DNA from: Variovorax sp. SG517
GTDB taxonomy: Bacteria > Pseudomonadota > Gammaproteobacteria > Burkholderiales > Burkholderiaceae_C
Assembly (NCBI RefSeq): GCF_013376045.1
Contig: NZ_JABMJG010000014.1
Location: 62,001-126,000 of the forward strand
Direction: 5' to 3'
Length of the DNA stretch: 64,000 nucleotides
Below, piece by piece: positions 53,538-61,903 of the stretch. Each line of letters begins with the position of its first letter. Positions within the stretch are counted from its first letter, which is position 1. The notes below the pieces were generated by a model. That model was not told where the DNA came from. It was given only the letters and a program-made list of their open reading frames with translations, and did not search any database. The position numbers and the translations under genes were made by a program.

Positions 53538-54786
53538 TCAGAACGCGTGGCGAATGCCGAAGTCGTAGCCGGTGGAGGTCTTCGGCGTGAACACGCCTTC
53601 CGACGCCTTGTAGAAACCCGGGCCGCCCACCGTCAGCGCTGCGCCGTTCTTGTTGCTGACGCGAGCGATCGTGGCGTACAGAGCGGTACGCTTCGACAGG
53701 TTGTGCACGTAGCCCAGAGCCAGCTTGTTGGCCTTCGGGTCCCTGTTGTTAGCCGGGTTGTAGAAGTCGAACGGCAGGTTGCGGTCGTACTTGACTTGCG
53801 AGTACGAAGCGCGGATCAGGCCAGCGCCGACAGGCACGGTCACGCCGAGCAGGTAGCCGTTCAGATCCACGTCGGGGCGGGCTCCGGAGAGGGGCGTGAT
53901 TTCATAGTCGCGCGAGTTCTTGGCGCGCGACAGTTCACCGAACAGCTTTACCGGGCCGAAGTCGTACGAAGCGCCCAGGTTGAACGTCTTCACCGAATCG
54001 GTGGTGCCTGCGTAGTACTGGTCGGCAACCGTGCTGTTGCCATAGGACACTGCCACGTCCAGCGGGCCGTTCGCGTAGCCGAAGCGACCGCCGATGTAGC
54101 GGCCTGCGCGGCTCTTCGAGGTGCTGCTGTCGTTCGGGGTGAATCTGCCGTTGCTGTACTTGTCGTTCTCGTGGAACGCATACATCACTTGGCCATAGAA
54201 ACCACCCAGGTTCGGGGGCAGGAAATAGCCGATCGAGTTGCTGGCGCGGAAGTAGTTCTGGTTGCCGCCGAAGCCGCCGGTGTCCTTGGCGCCATAGGTT
54301 TCTGCATTGAAGCCGTTGGCCGTGTTGATCAGATTGGCGCCGACGCCGTTCGTACCGAATGGATCGAACACGGTGTCGTTCCAGAACGTCGGGGTGTAGT
54401 CGCGGCCGATGCGCAGTTCGCCGAAGCCACCCGACAGGCTCACGGTCGAGCGACGGACGAAGCTCGCAACGCCGGTGGAGCCGTCGTCAGCGGTGACGGG
54501 GGCTTCGAGCCAGAAGCTGGCGGCCAGGCCGCCGCCCAGATCCTCGGTGCCGCGGAAACCCAGCCGGCGGGTGTTGTAGCCGGAGTTGGCCAGCGCCTTG
54601 CGGCTGACCTTGACGCTGCCCTGATTCGTATGGAGGGGAGCGCCGAAGCTGTTTGCCAGGACGGTGGGCTTCAGATCGCGCGAGCTGGACGAGTAGCCGC
54701 TGATCGACGCGTCGACCACACCGAACAGCGTGACGGACGACTGAGCCGAGGCAACACCGGCAACAGCCAGGGCAGCCAGAGCAACT
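53538..54786 (-). pseudogene. Gram-negative porin that has lost its start codon
   Basis: The body encodes a complete 16-strand-type porin closely like the one at 56424 (LTLFGVVDASISGY-like start, RIGRDYTPTFWNDTVFDPFGTNG, a final GYDFGIRHAF with terminal Phe). The first usable start codon is a GTG at 54719, inside the mature barrel, leaving 393 residues without a signal peptide. Upstream in frame the signal peptide is still visible (VALAALAVAGVASAQ), but the first codons MKKSL are replaced: homology to the intact gene ends at 54786 and an in-frame TGA follows at 54794-54792. A terminator sits directly before it. It is therefore read as a recently disrupted porin with its own terminator still in place; an assembly error is the main alternative. 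Confidence 0.75.
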
Positions 54787-54844
54787 GCCCTTCAGGCGAG
54801 AAAACTAGAGTGGTTTCCGGGCCGGCCGGGAGTGATTCGGGCAG

Positions 54845-54875
54845 AAAAAAGCCCCGAGCCTTGCAGCTCGGGGCT
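54845..54875 (-). terminator. Intrinsic terminator with no gene in front of it
   Basis: A 10-bp stem (AGCCCCGAGC at 54850-54859 with its partner at 54866-54875) is followed on the minus strand by six Ts (54850-54845). No minus-strand gene ends upstream of it; the next gene in that direction is coq7 beyond a plus-strand gene. It lies between the broken porin and the OsmC-family gene and looks like the tail of a gene that is no longer there. Confidence 0.8.
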
Positions 54876-54953
54876 AAATCCACCAATTGGAAGGGTGGAG
54901 GAGACAACTTGCCGCGCATACGTTTGCGCAATGAAATAAAGTATATCGACTGT

Positions 54954-54970
54954 TTGTTGCGTTGCAACAA
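54954..54970. promoter_or_regulatory. Inverted repeat upstream of the OsmC-family gene
   Basis: TTGTTGC-GTT-GCAACAA is a perfect 7-bp inverted repeat about 80 bases before the OsmC-family start, next to an AT-rich stretch (AATGAAATAAAGTATATC). It could be an operator or part of a promoter. Nothing else is recognised in 54876-55051. Confidence 0.3.
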
Positions 54971-55051
54971 GCAAGTGATGCTTTTCCCACACATAAATGG
55001 ATGCTCGCGTGCATTTTGCCCGGCATCCCCCACCTGGAAGCCCGAAAAACC

Positions 55052-55501
55052 ATGGAATGCACAGTAAGTTGGACCGGAGACACAGGTACCCGATCGGCCA
55101 TGGGCTTCGTTGCCGAGACCGGCAGCGGCCACGTCGTGATGATGGATGGCGCCCCGGATGCCGCCAAACCCGAGAATGGCGGCCAGAACCTAGCGGCAAG
55201 GCCGATGGAGACTGTGCTGGCCGGTACGGGCGGGTGCACCGCCTATGACGTCGTGCTGATCCTGAAGCGCGGGCGGCACCGCGTCGAGCGCTGCAGCGTC
55301 AAACTGACCAGCGAGCGCGCGGAGAAGGACCCCAAGGTCTTCACGAAGATCCACATGCATTTCACCGTGGCGGGCAAGGGAATTCCGGCTTCGGCCGTGG
55401 AGCGCGCGATTGCCCTGAGCCACGAAACCTACTGCTCCGCCAGCATCATGCTGGCGAAGACGGCCGAGATCACCACCAGTTTCGACCTGATCGAAACCTG
55501 A
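55052..55501 (+). CDS. OsmC-family protein
   Basis: This 149-residue protein belongs to the OsmC/YhfA family of small thiol-dependent peroxidases or related proteins. It has the two family cysteines, one in GTGGCTAYDVVLILKR near residue 62 and one in HETYCSASIMLAKTAEI near residue 130, spaced as in the peroxide-reducing members. The start at 55052 opens as MECTVSWTG; the TTG-started longer frame reads through the upstream inverted repeat and is not family-like. It is cytoplasmic. It converges with coq7 with 10 bases between the stops. Some members are called redox-active only; the exact substrate is unknown. Confidence 0.88.
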   Translation: MECTVSWTGDTGTRSAMGFVAETGSGHVVMMDGAPDAAKPENGGQNLAARPMETVLAGTGGCTAYDVVLILKRGRHRVERCSVKLTSERAEKDPKVFTKIHMHFTVAGKGIPASAVERAIALSHETYCSASIMLAKTAEITTSFDLIET

Positions 55502-55511
55502 GCCACTCAGC

Positions 55512-56141
55512 CTAGATGCGGTGCGCCAGCGTGGTCATCACGCGGGACGCCACCCGCATCATCGCCTTGGCCGGCGCCGGGAGTTCCGCCGCGCCGGCAT
55601 CGACCGCCTGCGACGCATGGCGAGCCTCGTCGAGCTTCATTTGTTCGACCACCGCCCTCGAGGCGCTGTCTCCGGGCGGCAGGCGGTCGAGGTGGCTGTC
55701 CAGGTGAGCCTCCACCTGGCGTTCGGTCTCCGCGACGAACCCCAGGCTCAGCGGATCTCCCAGTCGGCCCGCCACCAGGCCGAGGCCGAAAGCACCTGCG
55801 TACCAGAGCGGATTCAGGATCGACGGGCGGGCGCCCAATTCATCGAGCCGTTGCCGGGTCCATGCCAGGTGATCGGTTTCTTCGTGTGCCGCCTCGATGA
55901 AGTGAGCGCGTAACCCTGGGTCGCGTGCCACAGCCGCCTGGGCCGTGTAAAGCGCCTGGGCGCAGACTTCGCCGACGTGGTTCACGCGCATCAGTGCCCC
56001 GGCTTCCCGGCGTTCGGCCTCGCTCAACTCGCCCGTTGCCTGGGAGGGGACTGGAGTTGCGCGGGTAGCGTGGGGGCGGGCGAAAAGCGTGCGCAACGCC
56101 GAGTCTGCCGCGGTCAGAACTGAGTCGATCATGAGCGTCAT
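55512..56141 (-). CDS. coq7: Ubiquinone biosynthesis hydroxylase Coq7
   Basis: Coq7 hydroxylates demethoxyubiquinol in the last ring hydroxylation of ubiquinone synthesis. The 209-residue protein has the two di-iron half-sites of the family: a Glu in MRVNHVGEV and an ExxH in AHEETDHLAW, then a Glu in ETERQVEAHLDSHL and an ExxH in LDEARHASQA. A hydrophobic stretch (ILNPLWYAGAFGLGLVAG) that lies against the membrane is present. The start at 56141 is preferred over the open frame 6 codons earlier; an ATG three codons later is also possible. It is a single gene between the OsmC-family gene and the intact porin. Confidence 0.92.
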   Translation of the reverse strand: MTLMIDSVLTAADSALRTLFARPHATRATPVPSQATGELSEAERREAGALMRVNHVGEVCAQALYTAQAAVARDPGLRAHFIEAAHEETDHLAWTRQRLDELGARPSILNPLWYAGAFGLGLVAGRLGDPLSLGFVAETERQVEAHLDSHLDRLPPGDSASRAVVEQMKLDEARHASQAVDAGAAELPAPAKAMMRVASRVMTTLAHRI

Positions 56142-56282
56142 GGGGCTATTTGAACGCACATAGGAAATGCCCTGTCACGGGCTCATCATTTTTCATAATG
56201 CGGTGTATCCGAGGTCATAAGTCCTTTGTTGCAGGCGTGCAACGAAACGCGCGGGCCATCCAAGATTTCGGGCGATTTGTTT

Positions 56283-56311
56283 TGCCCTGCCGCAGCGGCT
56301 CTGGTGCAATA
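56283..56311 (+). promoter_or_regulatory. Candidate promoter for the intact porin
   Basis: TTGCCC (56283-56288) and TGCAAT (56306-56311) are 17 bases apart, each matching the sigma-70 consensus at four of six positions. A start near 56318 would leave a leader of about 105 bases before the porin ATG. The 282-base gap 56142-56423 shows no other feature I can name. Confidence 0.3.
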
Positions 56312-56423
56312 GCATCAACTTCCCAAAAGGAGGTTGGCCCGGGGTCCGGTGGGAGCACAAAAGTGCCAGTCACGGTGAGCCCTTCGCACCGGAGCCCTAT
56401 GTTTAACCTTGGAGAAACTTGCA

Positions 56424-57689
56424 ATGAAAAAATCTCTAGTTGCTCTGGCTGCCCTGGCTGTTGCCGGTGTTGCCTCGGCTCAGTCGTCCGTCACGCTGTT
56501 TGGTGTGGTCGACGCGTCGATCAGCGGCTACTCGAGCACCGCCCGCGACAACCGCGCGACCGTGTTCCCCAATGCTTTCGGCATCCCCGTCTACCTGAAC
56601 CAAGGTTCGGTCAAGACCAGCCGTCGTGAACTGGCCAACTCGGGTTACAACTCGAGCCGTATCGGCTTCCGTGGTACGGAAGACCTGGGTGGCGGTCTGG
56701 CAGCCAGCTTCTGGCTCGAAGCCCCGATCAGCAACGACGACGGCCAGCGCGGCATTTCGACGTTCGCTCGTCGCTCGACCGTGAGCCTGTCGGGTGGTTT
56801 CGGTGAACTGCGCCTGGGTCGTGACTACACCCCGACGTTCTGGAACGACACCGTGTTCGACCCGTTCGGCACCAACGGCGTTGGTTCCAACCTGATCAAC
56901 ACGGCGAACGACGGTTTCAACAACTTCCTCGGTACGGCTCCGACCGCCGTTCCTGGCGTGCCCAATGTCGGTACGAGCAACTACGTTCGCGCCAGCAACA
57001 CGGTCGGCTACTTCCTGCCGCCGAACCTGGGTGGCTTCTATGGCCAGTTCCAGTACGGCCTCAGCGAGAAGACCAAGTACAGCTCGGGCATCTACACGCC
57101 TGACGTTGCCAACAACTCGCGCCAAGGCCGTTACGTCGGTGGCCGTTTCGGCTACGCAAACGGTCCTCTGGACGTTGCCCTGGCTTACGGCAGCAGCACG
57201 ATCGGCGACAACTACTACGCTGGTACGACCACCAAGGTCAACACCCTGAACCTGGGCGCTTCGTATGACTTCGGTCCCGTGAAGCTGTTCGGTGAACTGT
57301 CGAAGGCCAAGAACAAGATCGACTACGAAGTGACGCCTCTCCTGGGCGGCCGTCCTGACATCGATCTGACCGGCTACCTGCTCGGCGTGACCGTGCCGGT
57401 CGGCGCTGGCCTGATCCGCGCTTCGTGGTCGCACGTCAAGTACGACCTGAACACGCCTGCCACGCTGTTCGCTGTGAACACGCCTGATCCCAAGGCCAAC
57501 AAGATCGCTCTGGGCTACGTGCACAACCTGTCGAAGCGCACGGCTCTGTACGCAACGATCGCTCGCGTCAGCAACAAGAACGGTGCTGGCCTGACCGTTG
57601 GTGGCCCGTCGTTCTACAACAACGCAGCTGGCGCCTTCACCCCGAAGAGCTCCACCGGCTACGACTTCGGTATCCGTCACGCTTTCTAA
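56424..57689 (+). CDS. Gram-negative porin (intact, highly expressed type)
   Basis: This 421-residue outer-membrane protein is a general trimeric porin of the betaproteobacterial type. It begins with the signal peptide MKKSLVALAALAVAGVASAQ and continues SSVTLFGVVDASISGY, has LRLGRDYTPTFWNDTVFDPF near residue 135 and ends in a terminal Phe, as needed for insertion by the BAM complex. The start at 56424 has a GGAG ribosome-binding site 10 bases before it. Codons are strongly biased towards a few preferred ones, unlike its neighbours, as in highly expressed genes. A strong terminator follows. It is a close paralogue of the startless porin 1.6 kb away on the other strand. Confidence 0.93.
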   Translation: MKKSLVALAALAVAGVASAQSSVTLFGVVDASISGYSSTARDNRATVFPNAFGIPVYLNQGSVKTSRRELANSGYNSSRIGFRGTEDLGGGLAASFWLEAPISNDDGQRGISTFARRSTVSLSGGFGELRLGRDYTPTFWNDTVFDPFGTNGVGSNLINTANDGFNNFLGTAPTAVPGVPNVGTSNYVRASNTVGYFLPPNLGGFYGQFQYGLSEKTKYSSGIYTPDVANNSRQGRYVGGRFGYANGPLDVALAYGSSTIGDNYYAGTTTKVNTLNLGASYDFGPVKLFGELSKAKNKIDYEVTPLLGGRPDIDLTGYLLGVTVPVGAGLIRASWSHVKYDLNTPATLFAVNTPDPKANKIALGYVHNLSKRTALYATIARVSNKNGAGLTVGGPSFYNNAAGAFTPKSSTGYDFGIRHAF

Positions 57690-57726
57690 TCTGACGCTGG
57701 CGTAAGCCAGCTTCGGTTAAAAAGTC

Positions 57727-57761
57727 AAAAGCCACTCGGCGCAAGTCGAGTGGCTTTTTTT
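57727..57761 (+). terminator. Strong intrinsic terminator after the intact porin
   Basis: A 12-bp stem (AAAAGCCACTCG at 57727-57738 with its partner at 57747-57758) with an 8-base loop is followed by a T-run. It lies 38 bases after the porin stop and is the best terminator in the window. Confidence 0.92.
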
Positions 57762-57873
57762 CGTCCGGACCTTCCTCGGATTCCCTCGGGAAACCACGAT
57801 GCGCACCCCCGGGGAACCCCCGTGCGGGCACGCACCTTGCACTGCTAGCATGCCCGTTCACTTTGTTTGCTGA

Positions 57874-58854
57874 ATGATTGCCTTCGTACTGCGCCGCCTG
57901 ATCCAGGCCGTGATCGTGATGATCGCGGTCGCGTTCATCGCCTTCCTTCTTTTTCAATACGTCGGCGACCCCGTCGTGTTCCTTCTCGGCCAGGACGCCA
58001 AGCCCGAGCAGATCCGCGAACTGCGCGCCGCATTGGGGCTCGATCAACCCTTCTTCGTGCAGTTCTGGCACTTTCTCGTGAATGCGGCGCAGGGCGAGTT
58101 CGGGCTGAGCCTGCGACAGGGTGCGAAGGTGTCTCGCCTGATCGGCGAGCGTTTCCCCGCCACGCTCGAACTCGCGCTGGTCGCCGCCGTGCTGGCGCTC
58201 TTCATCGGCATCCCGATGGGCGTGTACACCGCGCTGCGCCGCGGCACCTTCATGAGCCAAGTGTTCATGACGGTGTCGCTGCTCGGCGTGTCGCTGCCGA
58301 CTTTCCTCATCGGCATCCTGCTGATCCTGGTCTTCGCGGTCACGCTGGGCTGGTTCCCGAGCTTCGGCCGGGGCGACACGGTGAAGTTCGGCTGGTGGAC
58401 CAGCGGCCTCTTCAGCGCCGACGGCTGGCAGCACATCGTGCTCCCGGCGGTGACGCTGGCGATCTTCCAGCTCACGTTGATCATGCGGCTGGTGCGTGCC
58501 GAGATGCTGGAAGTGCTGCGCACCGACTACATCAAGTTCGCGCGCGCACGGGGCCTGTCGAACCGCGCCATCCATTTCGGCCACGCGCTCAAGAACACGC
58601 TGGTGCCCGTGATGACCATCACCGGCCTGCAGCTCGGCGGCCTGATCGCCTTCGCCATCATCACCGAGTCGGTGTTCCAGTGGCCCGGCATGGGCCTGCT
58701 CTTCATCCAGGCCGTGACCTTCGCCGACATCCCGGTGATGGCCGCCTACCTCTGCCTCATCGCGCTGATCTTCGTGGTGATCAACCTCGTGGTCGATCTG
58801 CTGTACTTCGTGGTCGATCCGCGCCTGCGCGTCGGCAAGGCGGGAGGGCACTGA
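57874..58854 (+). CDS. Peptide-type ABC transporter permease (DppB family)
   Basis: This 326-residue inner-membrane permease belongs to the DppB/OppB family. It has the N-terminal MIAFVLRRLIQAVIVMIAVAFIAFLLF helix, the loop ALGLDQPFFVQFWHFLVNAAQGEFG, the EAA loop RTDYIKFARARGLSNRAI near residue 214 and the closing YFVVDPRLRVG. It is the first gene of an operon of at least six; a short AT-rich region before the ATG at 57874 lies after the porin terminator. The M20 hydrolase gene starts one base after its stop. In most dpp operons dppC follows directly, which is not the case here. Confidence 0.9.
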   Translation: MIAFVLRRLIQAVIVMIAVAFIAFLLFQYVGDPVVFLLGQDAKPEQIRELRAALGLDQPFFVQFWHFLVNAAQGEFGLSLRQGAKVSRLIGERFPATLELALVAAVLALFIGIPMGVYTALRRGTFMSQVFMTVSLLGVSLPTFLIGILLILVFAVTLGWFPSFGRGDTVKFGWWTSGLFSADGWQHIVLPAVTLAIFQLTLIMRLVRAEMLEVLRTDYIKFARARGLSNRAIHFGHALKNTLVPVMTITGLQLGGLIAFAIITESVFQWPGMGLLFIQAVTFADIPVMAAYLCLIALIFVVINLVVDLLYFVVDPRLRVGKAGGH

Positions 58855-58855
58855 C

Positions 58856-60127
58856 ATGGCGGCAGCCACGCCCATGGTCCCGCGCCTGAAGGCCTCCGGC
58901 CGCGCGTTCGCGCACATCGCGAACTTCTACCCCGAGATCACCGCCTTCCGCCGCGACCTGCACGCCCACCCCGAACTCGGCTTCGAGGAGGTCTACACCT
59001 CCGGGCGCGTGCGCGAAGCGCTGCGCGCCTGCGGCGTCGACGAGATCCACGAAGGCATCGGCAAGACCGGCGTGGTCGGCGTCATCCGCGGCCGCTCGAC
59101 GGCCAGCGGCCGCATGATCGGCCTGCGCGCCGACATGGACGCCCTGCCCATGCGCGAGGACAACGACTTCGGCTGGCGCTCCGCCTGCGACGGCCTCATG
59201 CACGGCTGCGGCCACGACGGCCACACGGCCATGCTGGTCGGCGCCGCGCGCTACCTCGCCGAGACGCGCGACTTCGACGGCACCGCAGTGCTCATCTTCC
59301 AGCCCGGCGAGGAAGGCTTCGCCGGCGCGCGCGTGATGATCGAGGACGGCCTCTTCGACCGCTTCCCGGTCGACGCCGTCTACGCCATGCACAACTGGCC
59401 CGCCATGCCGGCCGGCACCGTCGGCATCAACCGCGGCGCGATGATGGCCGCGGCCGACCGCATCACCATCGAGATCAAGGGCAAGGGCGGCCACGGCGCG
59501 CATGCCTACCAGACCATCGACCCGGTGATCGTCGCGGCGCACATCATCACCGCGGCGCAGACCATCGTGTCGCGCAACGTGCGCCCCATCGATGCCGCCG
59601 TCATCAGCATCTGCGCGATGCAGGCCGGCGACCTCGGCGCGATGAGCGTGGTGCCCGGAGAGGCGACGCTGGTCGGCACCGTGCGTACCTTCAGCTCGCG
59701 CGTGCAGGCGCAGGTCGAGCAGCGCCTGAACGAGCTGTGCGCGGCCATCGCCTCCGGCTTCGGCGCGACCGCCAGCGTCAAGTACGAGCGCATCTACCCG
59801 GCCACCATCAACACCTCGCCCGAGGCCATGTTCGCGGCCGACGTGGCCGAGTCGCTGGTCGGCGCGCGCAACGTCGAGCGCAGCATGGAGCCCAGCATGG
59901 GCGCCGAAGATTTCTCCTTCATGCTGCAGAAGAAGGCTGGCGCCTACCTGCGCATCGGCCAGGATGTGCGCGACGGCGCCTACCTGCACAACAGCCGCTA
60001 CGACTTCAACGACGAGATCCTGCCGCTAGGCGCCGCGCTGCATGCCGGCCTGATCGAGCAGGGCATGCCGCTTGCCGCTACCCGCGGTGCGCAGCCAGGG
60101 AAAGCAGCCGCCACCGCGGCGACGTGA
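58856..60127 (+). CDS. M20 family metallo-amidohydrolase (hippurate hydrolase-like)
   Basis: This 423-residue hydrolase removes the acyl group from N-acyl amino acids or splits small peptides. It has the M20D-family pattern: RRDLHAHPELGFEEVYTS near residue 30, ADMDALPM near 93, the metal-binding HGCGHDGHTAML near 119 and PGEEGFAGA near 154, then SMGAEDFSFML near 346. There is no signal peptide, so it acts in the cytoplasm on imported substrates. It lies between the DppB-like permease gene and the binding-protein gene, a position that suggests it processes the cargo of this transporter. Whether that is hippurate-type, indole-conjugate or peptide substrate is not readable. Confidence 0.88.
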   Translation: MAAATPMVPRLKASGRAFAHIANFYPEITAFRRDLHAHPELGFEEVYTSGRVREALRACGVDEIHEGIGKTGVVGVIRGRSTASGRMIGLRADMDALPMREDNDFGWRSACDGLMHGCGHDGHTAMLVGAARYLAETRDFDGTAVLIFQPGEEGFAGARVMIEDGLFDRFPVDAVYAMHNWPAMPAGTVGINRGAMMAAADRITIEIKGKGGHGAHAYQTIDPVIVAAHIITAAQTIVSRNVRPIDAAVISICAMQAGDLGAMSVVPGEATLVGTVRTFSSRVQAQVEQRLNELCAAIASGFGATASVKYERIYPATINTSPEAMFAADVAESLVGARNVERSMEPSMGAEDFSFMLQKKAGAYLRIGQDVRDGAYLHNSRYDFNDEILPLGAALHAGLIEQGMPLAATRGAQPGKAAATAAT

Positions 60128-60158
60128 TTTGTTCGATTCCAACCCGAGGAGTGTTCCC

Positions 60159-61745
60159 ATGAGTTTCAAGAAGAATGTGGCTGCGGCCGCCGTTTTGTGC
60201 GCCCTGAGCGCCTTCAGCATGGTCGCCGGCGCGCAGACCATCCGCATCGCGAACCAGGGGGACGCGCTATCGCTGGACCCGCACTCGCTCAACGAGTCGC
60301 TGCAGCTGAGCACCACCGCCAACGTTTATGAAACCCTGGTCGGACGCAACAAGGACCTGAGCGTCGCGCCGCTGCTGGCCACCAGCTGGAAGCAGACCTC
60401 GCCCACGGTGTGGCGCTTCGAACTGCGCAAGAACGTGCAGTTCCACGACGGCACGCCGTTCACGGCCGACGACGTTCTCTTCAGCTTCGCGCGCGCCTCG
60501 GGCGATGGCTCGGACATGAAGTCGAACACCACCGACATCAAGGAAGTGCGCAAGGTCGACTCGCACACCATCGAGATCGAGACCAAGGGGCCGTTTCCCA
60601 TTCTTCCCGACGTCATCACGCAGCTCATGATCATGAGCAAGAAGTGGTGCGAGGAAAACAAGGCCGTCACGCCCGTGGACCGTCGCAAGGGCATCGAGAA
60701 CACCGCCTCGTTCAAGGCGAACGGCACCGGTCCGTACCGCGTGCGCGAACGCCAGCCGAACGTGCGCACCGTGTTCACGCGCAACCCGACCTACTGGGGC
60801 AAGATCGAAGGCAACGCGCAGGAAATCATCTTCACGCCGATCGCCAACCCGGCCACCCGCGTCGCCGCGCTGCTCTCGGGCGAGGTCGACGTGATGGAGC
60901 CCGTGCCGGTGCAGGACATCGCGCGCGTCAATGCCAGCCCCACCGCCCGTGTCATCGCCGGTCCCGAGCTGCGCACCATCTTCCTGGGAATGGACCAGAA
61001 GCGCGACGAACTGCTCTACTCCAGCGTGAAGGGCAAGAACCCGTTCAAGGACAAGCGCGTGCGCCAGGCCTTCTACCAGGCCATCGACATCGTGGGCATC
61101 CAGCGCACCGTGATGCGCGGCGCCTCGCGCCCGACGGGCCTGATGGTCGGCCCCGGCATCAACGGCTGGACCGAAGCCCAGGACAAGCGCCTGCCGCTGG
61201 ACGTCGAAGGCGCCAAGAAGCTGCTGGCCGACGCAGGCTACCCGAACGGCTTCGAAGTCACCATGAACTGCCCGAACGACCGCTACGTCAACGACGGCCA
61301 GATCTGCCAGAGCGTGGCCTCGAACCTCGCGAAGATCGGCGTCAAGATCAACCTCGCGGCCGAGACCAAGGGCACCTACTTCCCGAAGGTGCTGCGCCGC
61401 GACACCAGCTTCTACATGCTGGGCTGGACCCCGACCACCTACGACTCGCACAACGCGCTGACCGCGCTGATGGCCTGCCCCGACGACAAGACCGGAGCCG
61501 GCCAGTTCAACCTGGGCGCGTACTGCAATCCGAAGGTCGACGAGCTGACCAAGAAGATCCAGTCGGAAACCGACAAGTCCAAGCGCGACGCGATGATCAA
61601 GGAAGCCTTCGACCTCCACACCGCCGACGTGGGCCACCTGCCGCTGCACCAGCAGACGCTGGCCTGGGGTGTGAGCAAGAAGGTGTCGCTCACGCAGATG
61701 GCCGACAACTACATGCCGTTCAAGTGGATGAGCATCAAGCCGTAA
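60159..61745 (+). CDS. Peptide-type ABC transporter periplasmic binding protein
   Basis: This 528-residue binding protein of the DppA/OppA class has a signal peptide (cleavage near AGAQT) and the family opening IRIANQGDALSLDPHSLNES, then VYETLVGRNKDLSVAPLLATSW near residue 53, and the conserved KNVQFHDGTPFTADDVLFSF stretch near residue 90. The start at 60159 has a GAGGAG ribosome-binding site. It follows the M20 hydrolase by 31 bases and is followed by a hairpin terminator and a repeat before the second permease gene. Cargo is inferred as short peptide or acyl-amino acid from the M20 neighbour. Confidence 0.9.
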   Translation: MSFKKNVAAAAVLCALSAFSMVAGAQTIRIANQGDALSLDPHSLNESLQLSTTANVYETLVGRNKDLSVAPLLATSWKQTSPTVWRFELRKNVQFHDGTPFTADDVLFSFARASGDGSDMKSNTTDIKEVRKVDSHTIEIETKGPFPILPDVITQLMIMSKKWCEENKAVTPVDRRKGIENTASFKANGTGPYRVRERQPNVRTVFTRNPTYWGKIEGNAQEIIFTPIANPATRVAALLSGEVDVMEPVPVQDIARVNASPTARVIAGPELRTIFLGMDQKRDELLYSSVKGKNPFKDKRVRQAFYQAIDIVGIQRTVMRGASRPTGLMVGPGINGWTEAQDKRLPLDVEGAKKLLADAGYPNGFEVTMNCPNDRYVNDGQICQSVASNLAKIGVKINLAAETKGTYFPKVLRRDTSFYMLGWTPTTYDSHNALTALMACPDDKTGAGQFNLGAYCNPKVDELTKKIQSETDKSKRDAMIKEAFDLHTADVGHLPLHQQTLAWGVSKKVSLTQMADNYMPFKWMSIKP

Positions 61746-61777
61746 GACAGCGGGCCGCCCGTACGGCGGCCTGACCA

Positions 61778-61809
61778 TGGGCCCGCTTCTTGCGGGCCCA
61801 TTCCTTTTT
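61778..61809 (+). terminator. Hairpin with T-run inside the transporter operon
   Basis: A 9-bp stem (TGGGCCCGC at 61778-61786 with its partner at 61792-61800) is followed by TTCCTTTTT. It lies 33 bases after the binding-protein stop and probably acts as a partial terminator that makes the binding protein more abundant than the downstream permease and ATPases, a common arrangement. Confidence 0.8.
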
Positions 61810-61829
61810 GCTTCACGATGAGAAATAAC

Positions 61830-61902
61830 CCCCACGCTTCCCTTGCTGCGCAAGGTCCGCTGCCCCCCGAGGGGGCCGCTTTTCATCTTGGGGCGGCCCG
61901 GC
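61830..61902. repeat. Comamonadaceae-type palindromic repeat directly before dppC
   Basis: This stretch holds three nested hairpins: CCTTGC-TGC-GCAAGG (61841-61855), GCCCCC-CGA-GGGGGC (61862-61876) and GGGCCGC/GCGGCCC (61873-61899). The core and its flanks match a repeat I recall from intergenic regions of Variovorax and related genera. It ends one base before the ATG of the next permease gene and leaves no Shine-Dalgarno sequence. Confidence 0.7.
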
Positions 61903-61903
61903 G

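Noticed and set aside
54671..55199. Minus-strand frames between the broken porin and the OsmC-family gene
   Set aside because: They read the porin signal region out of frame and run through the terminator; no family features.
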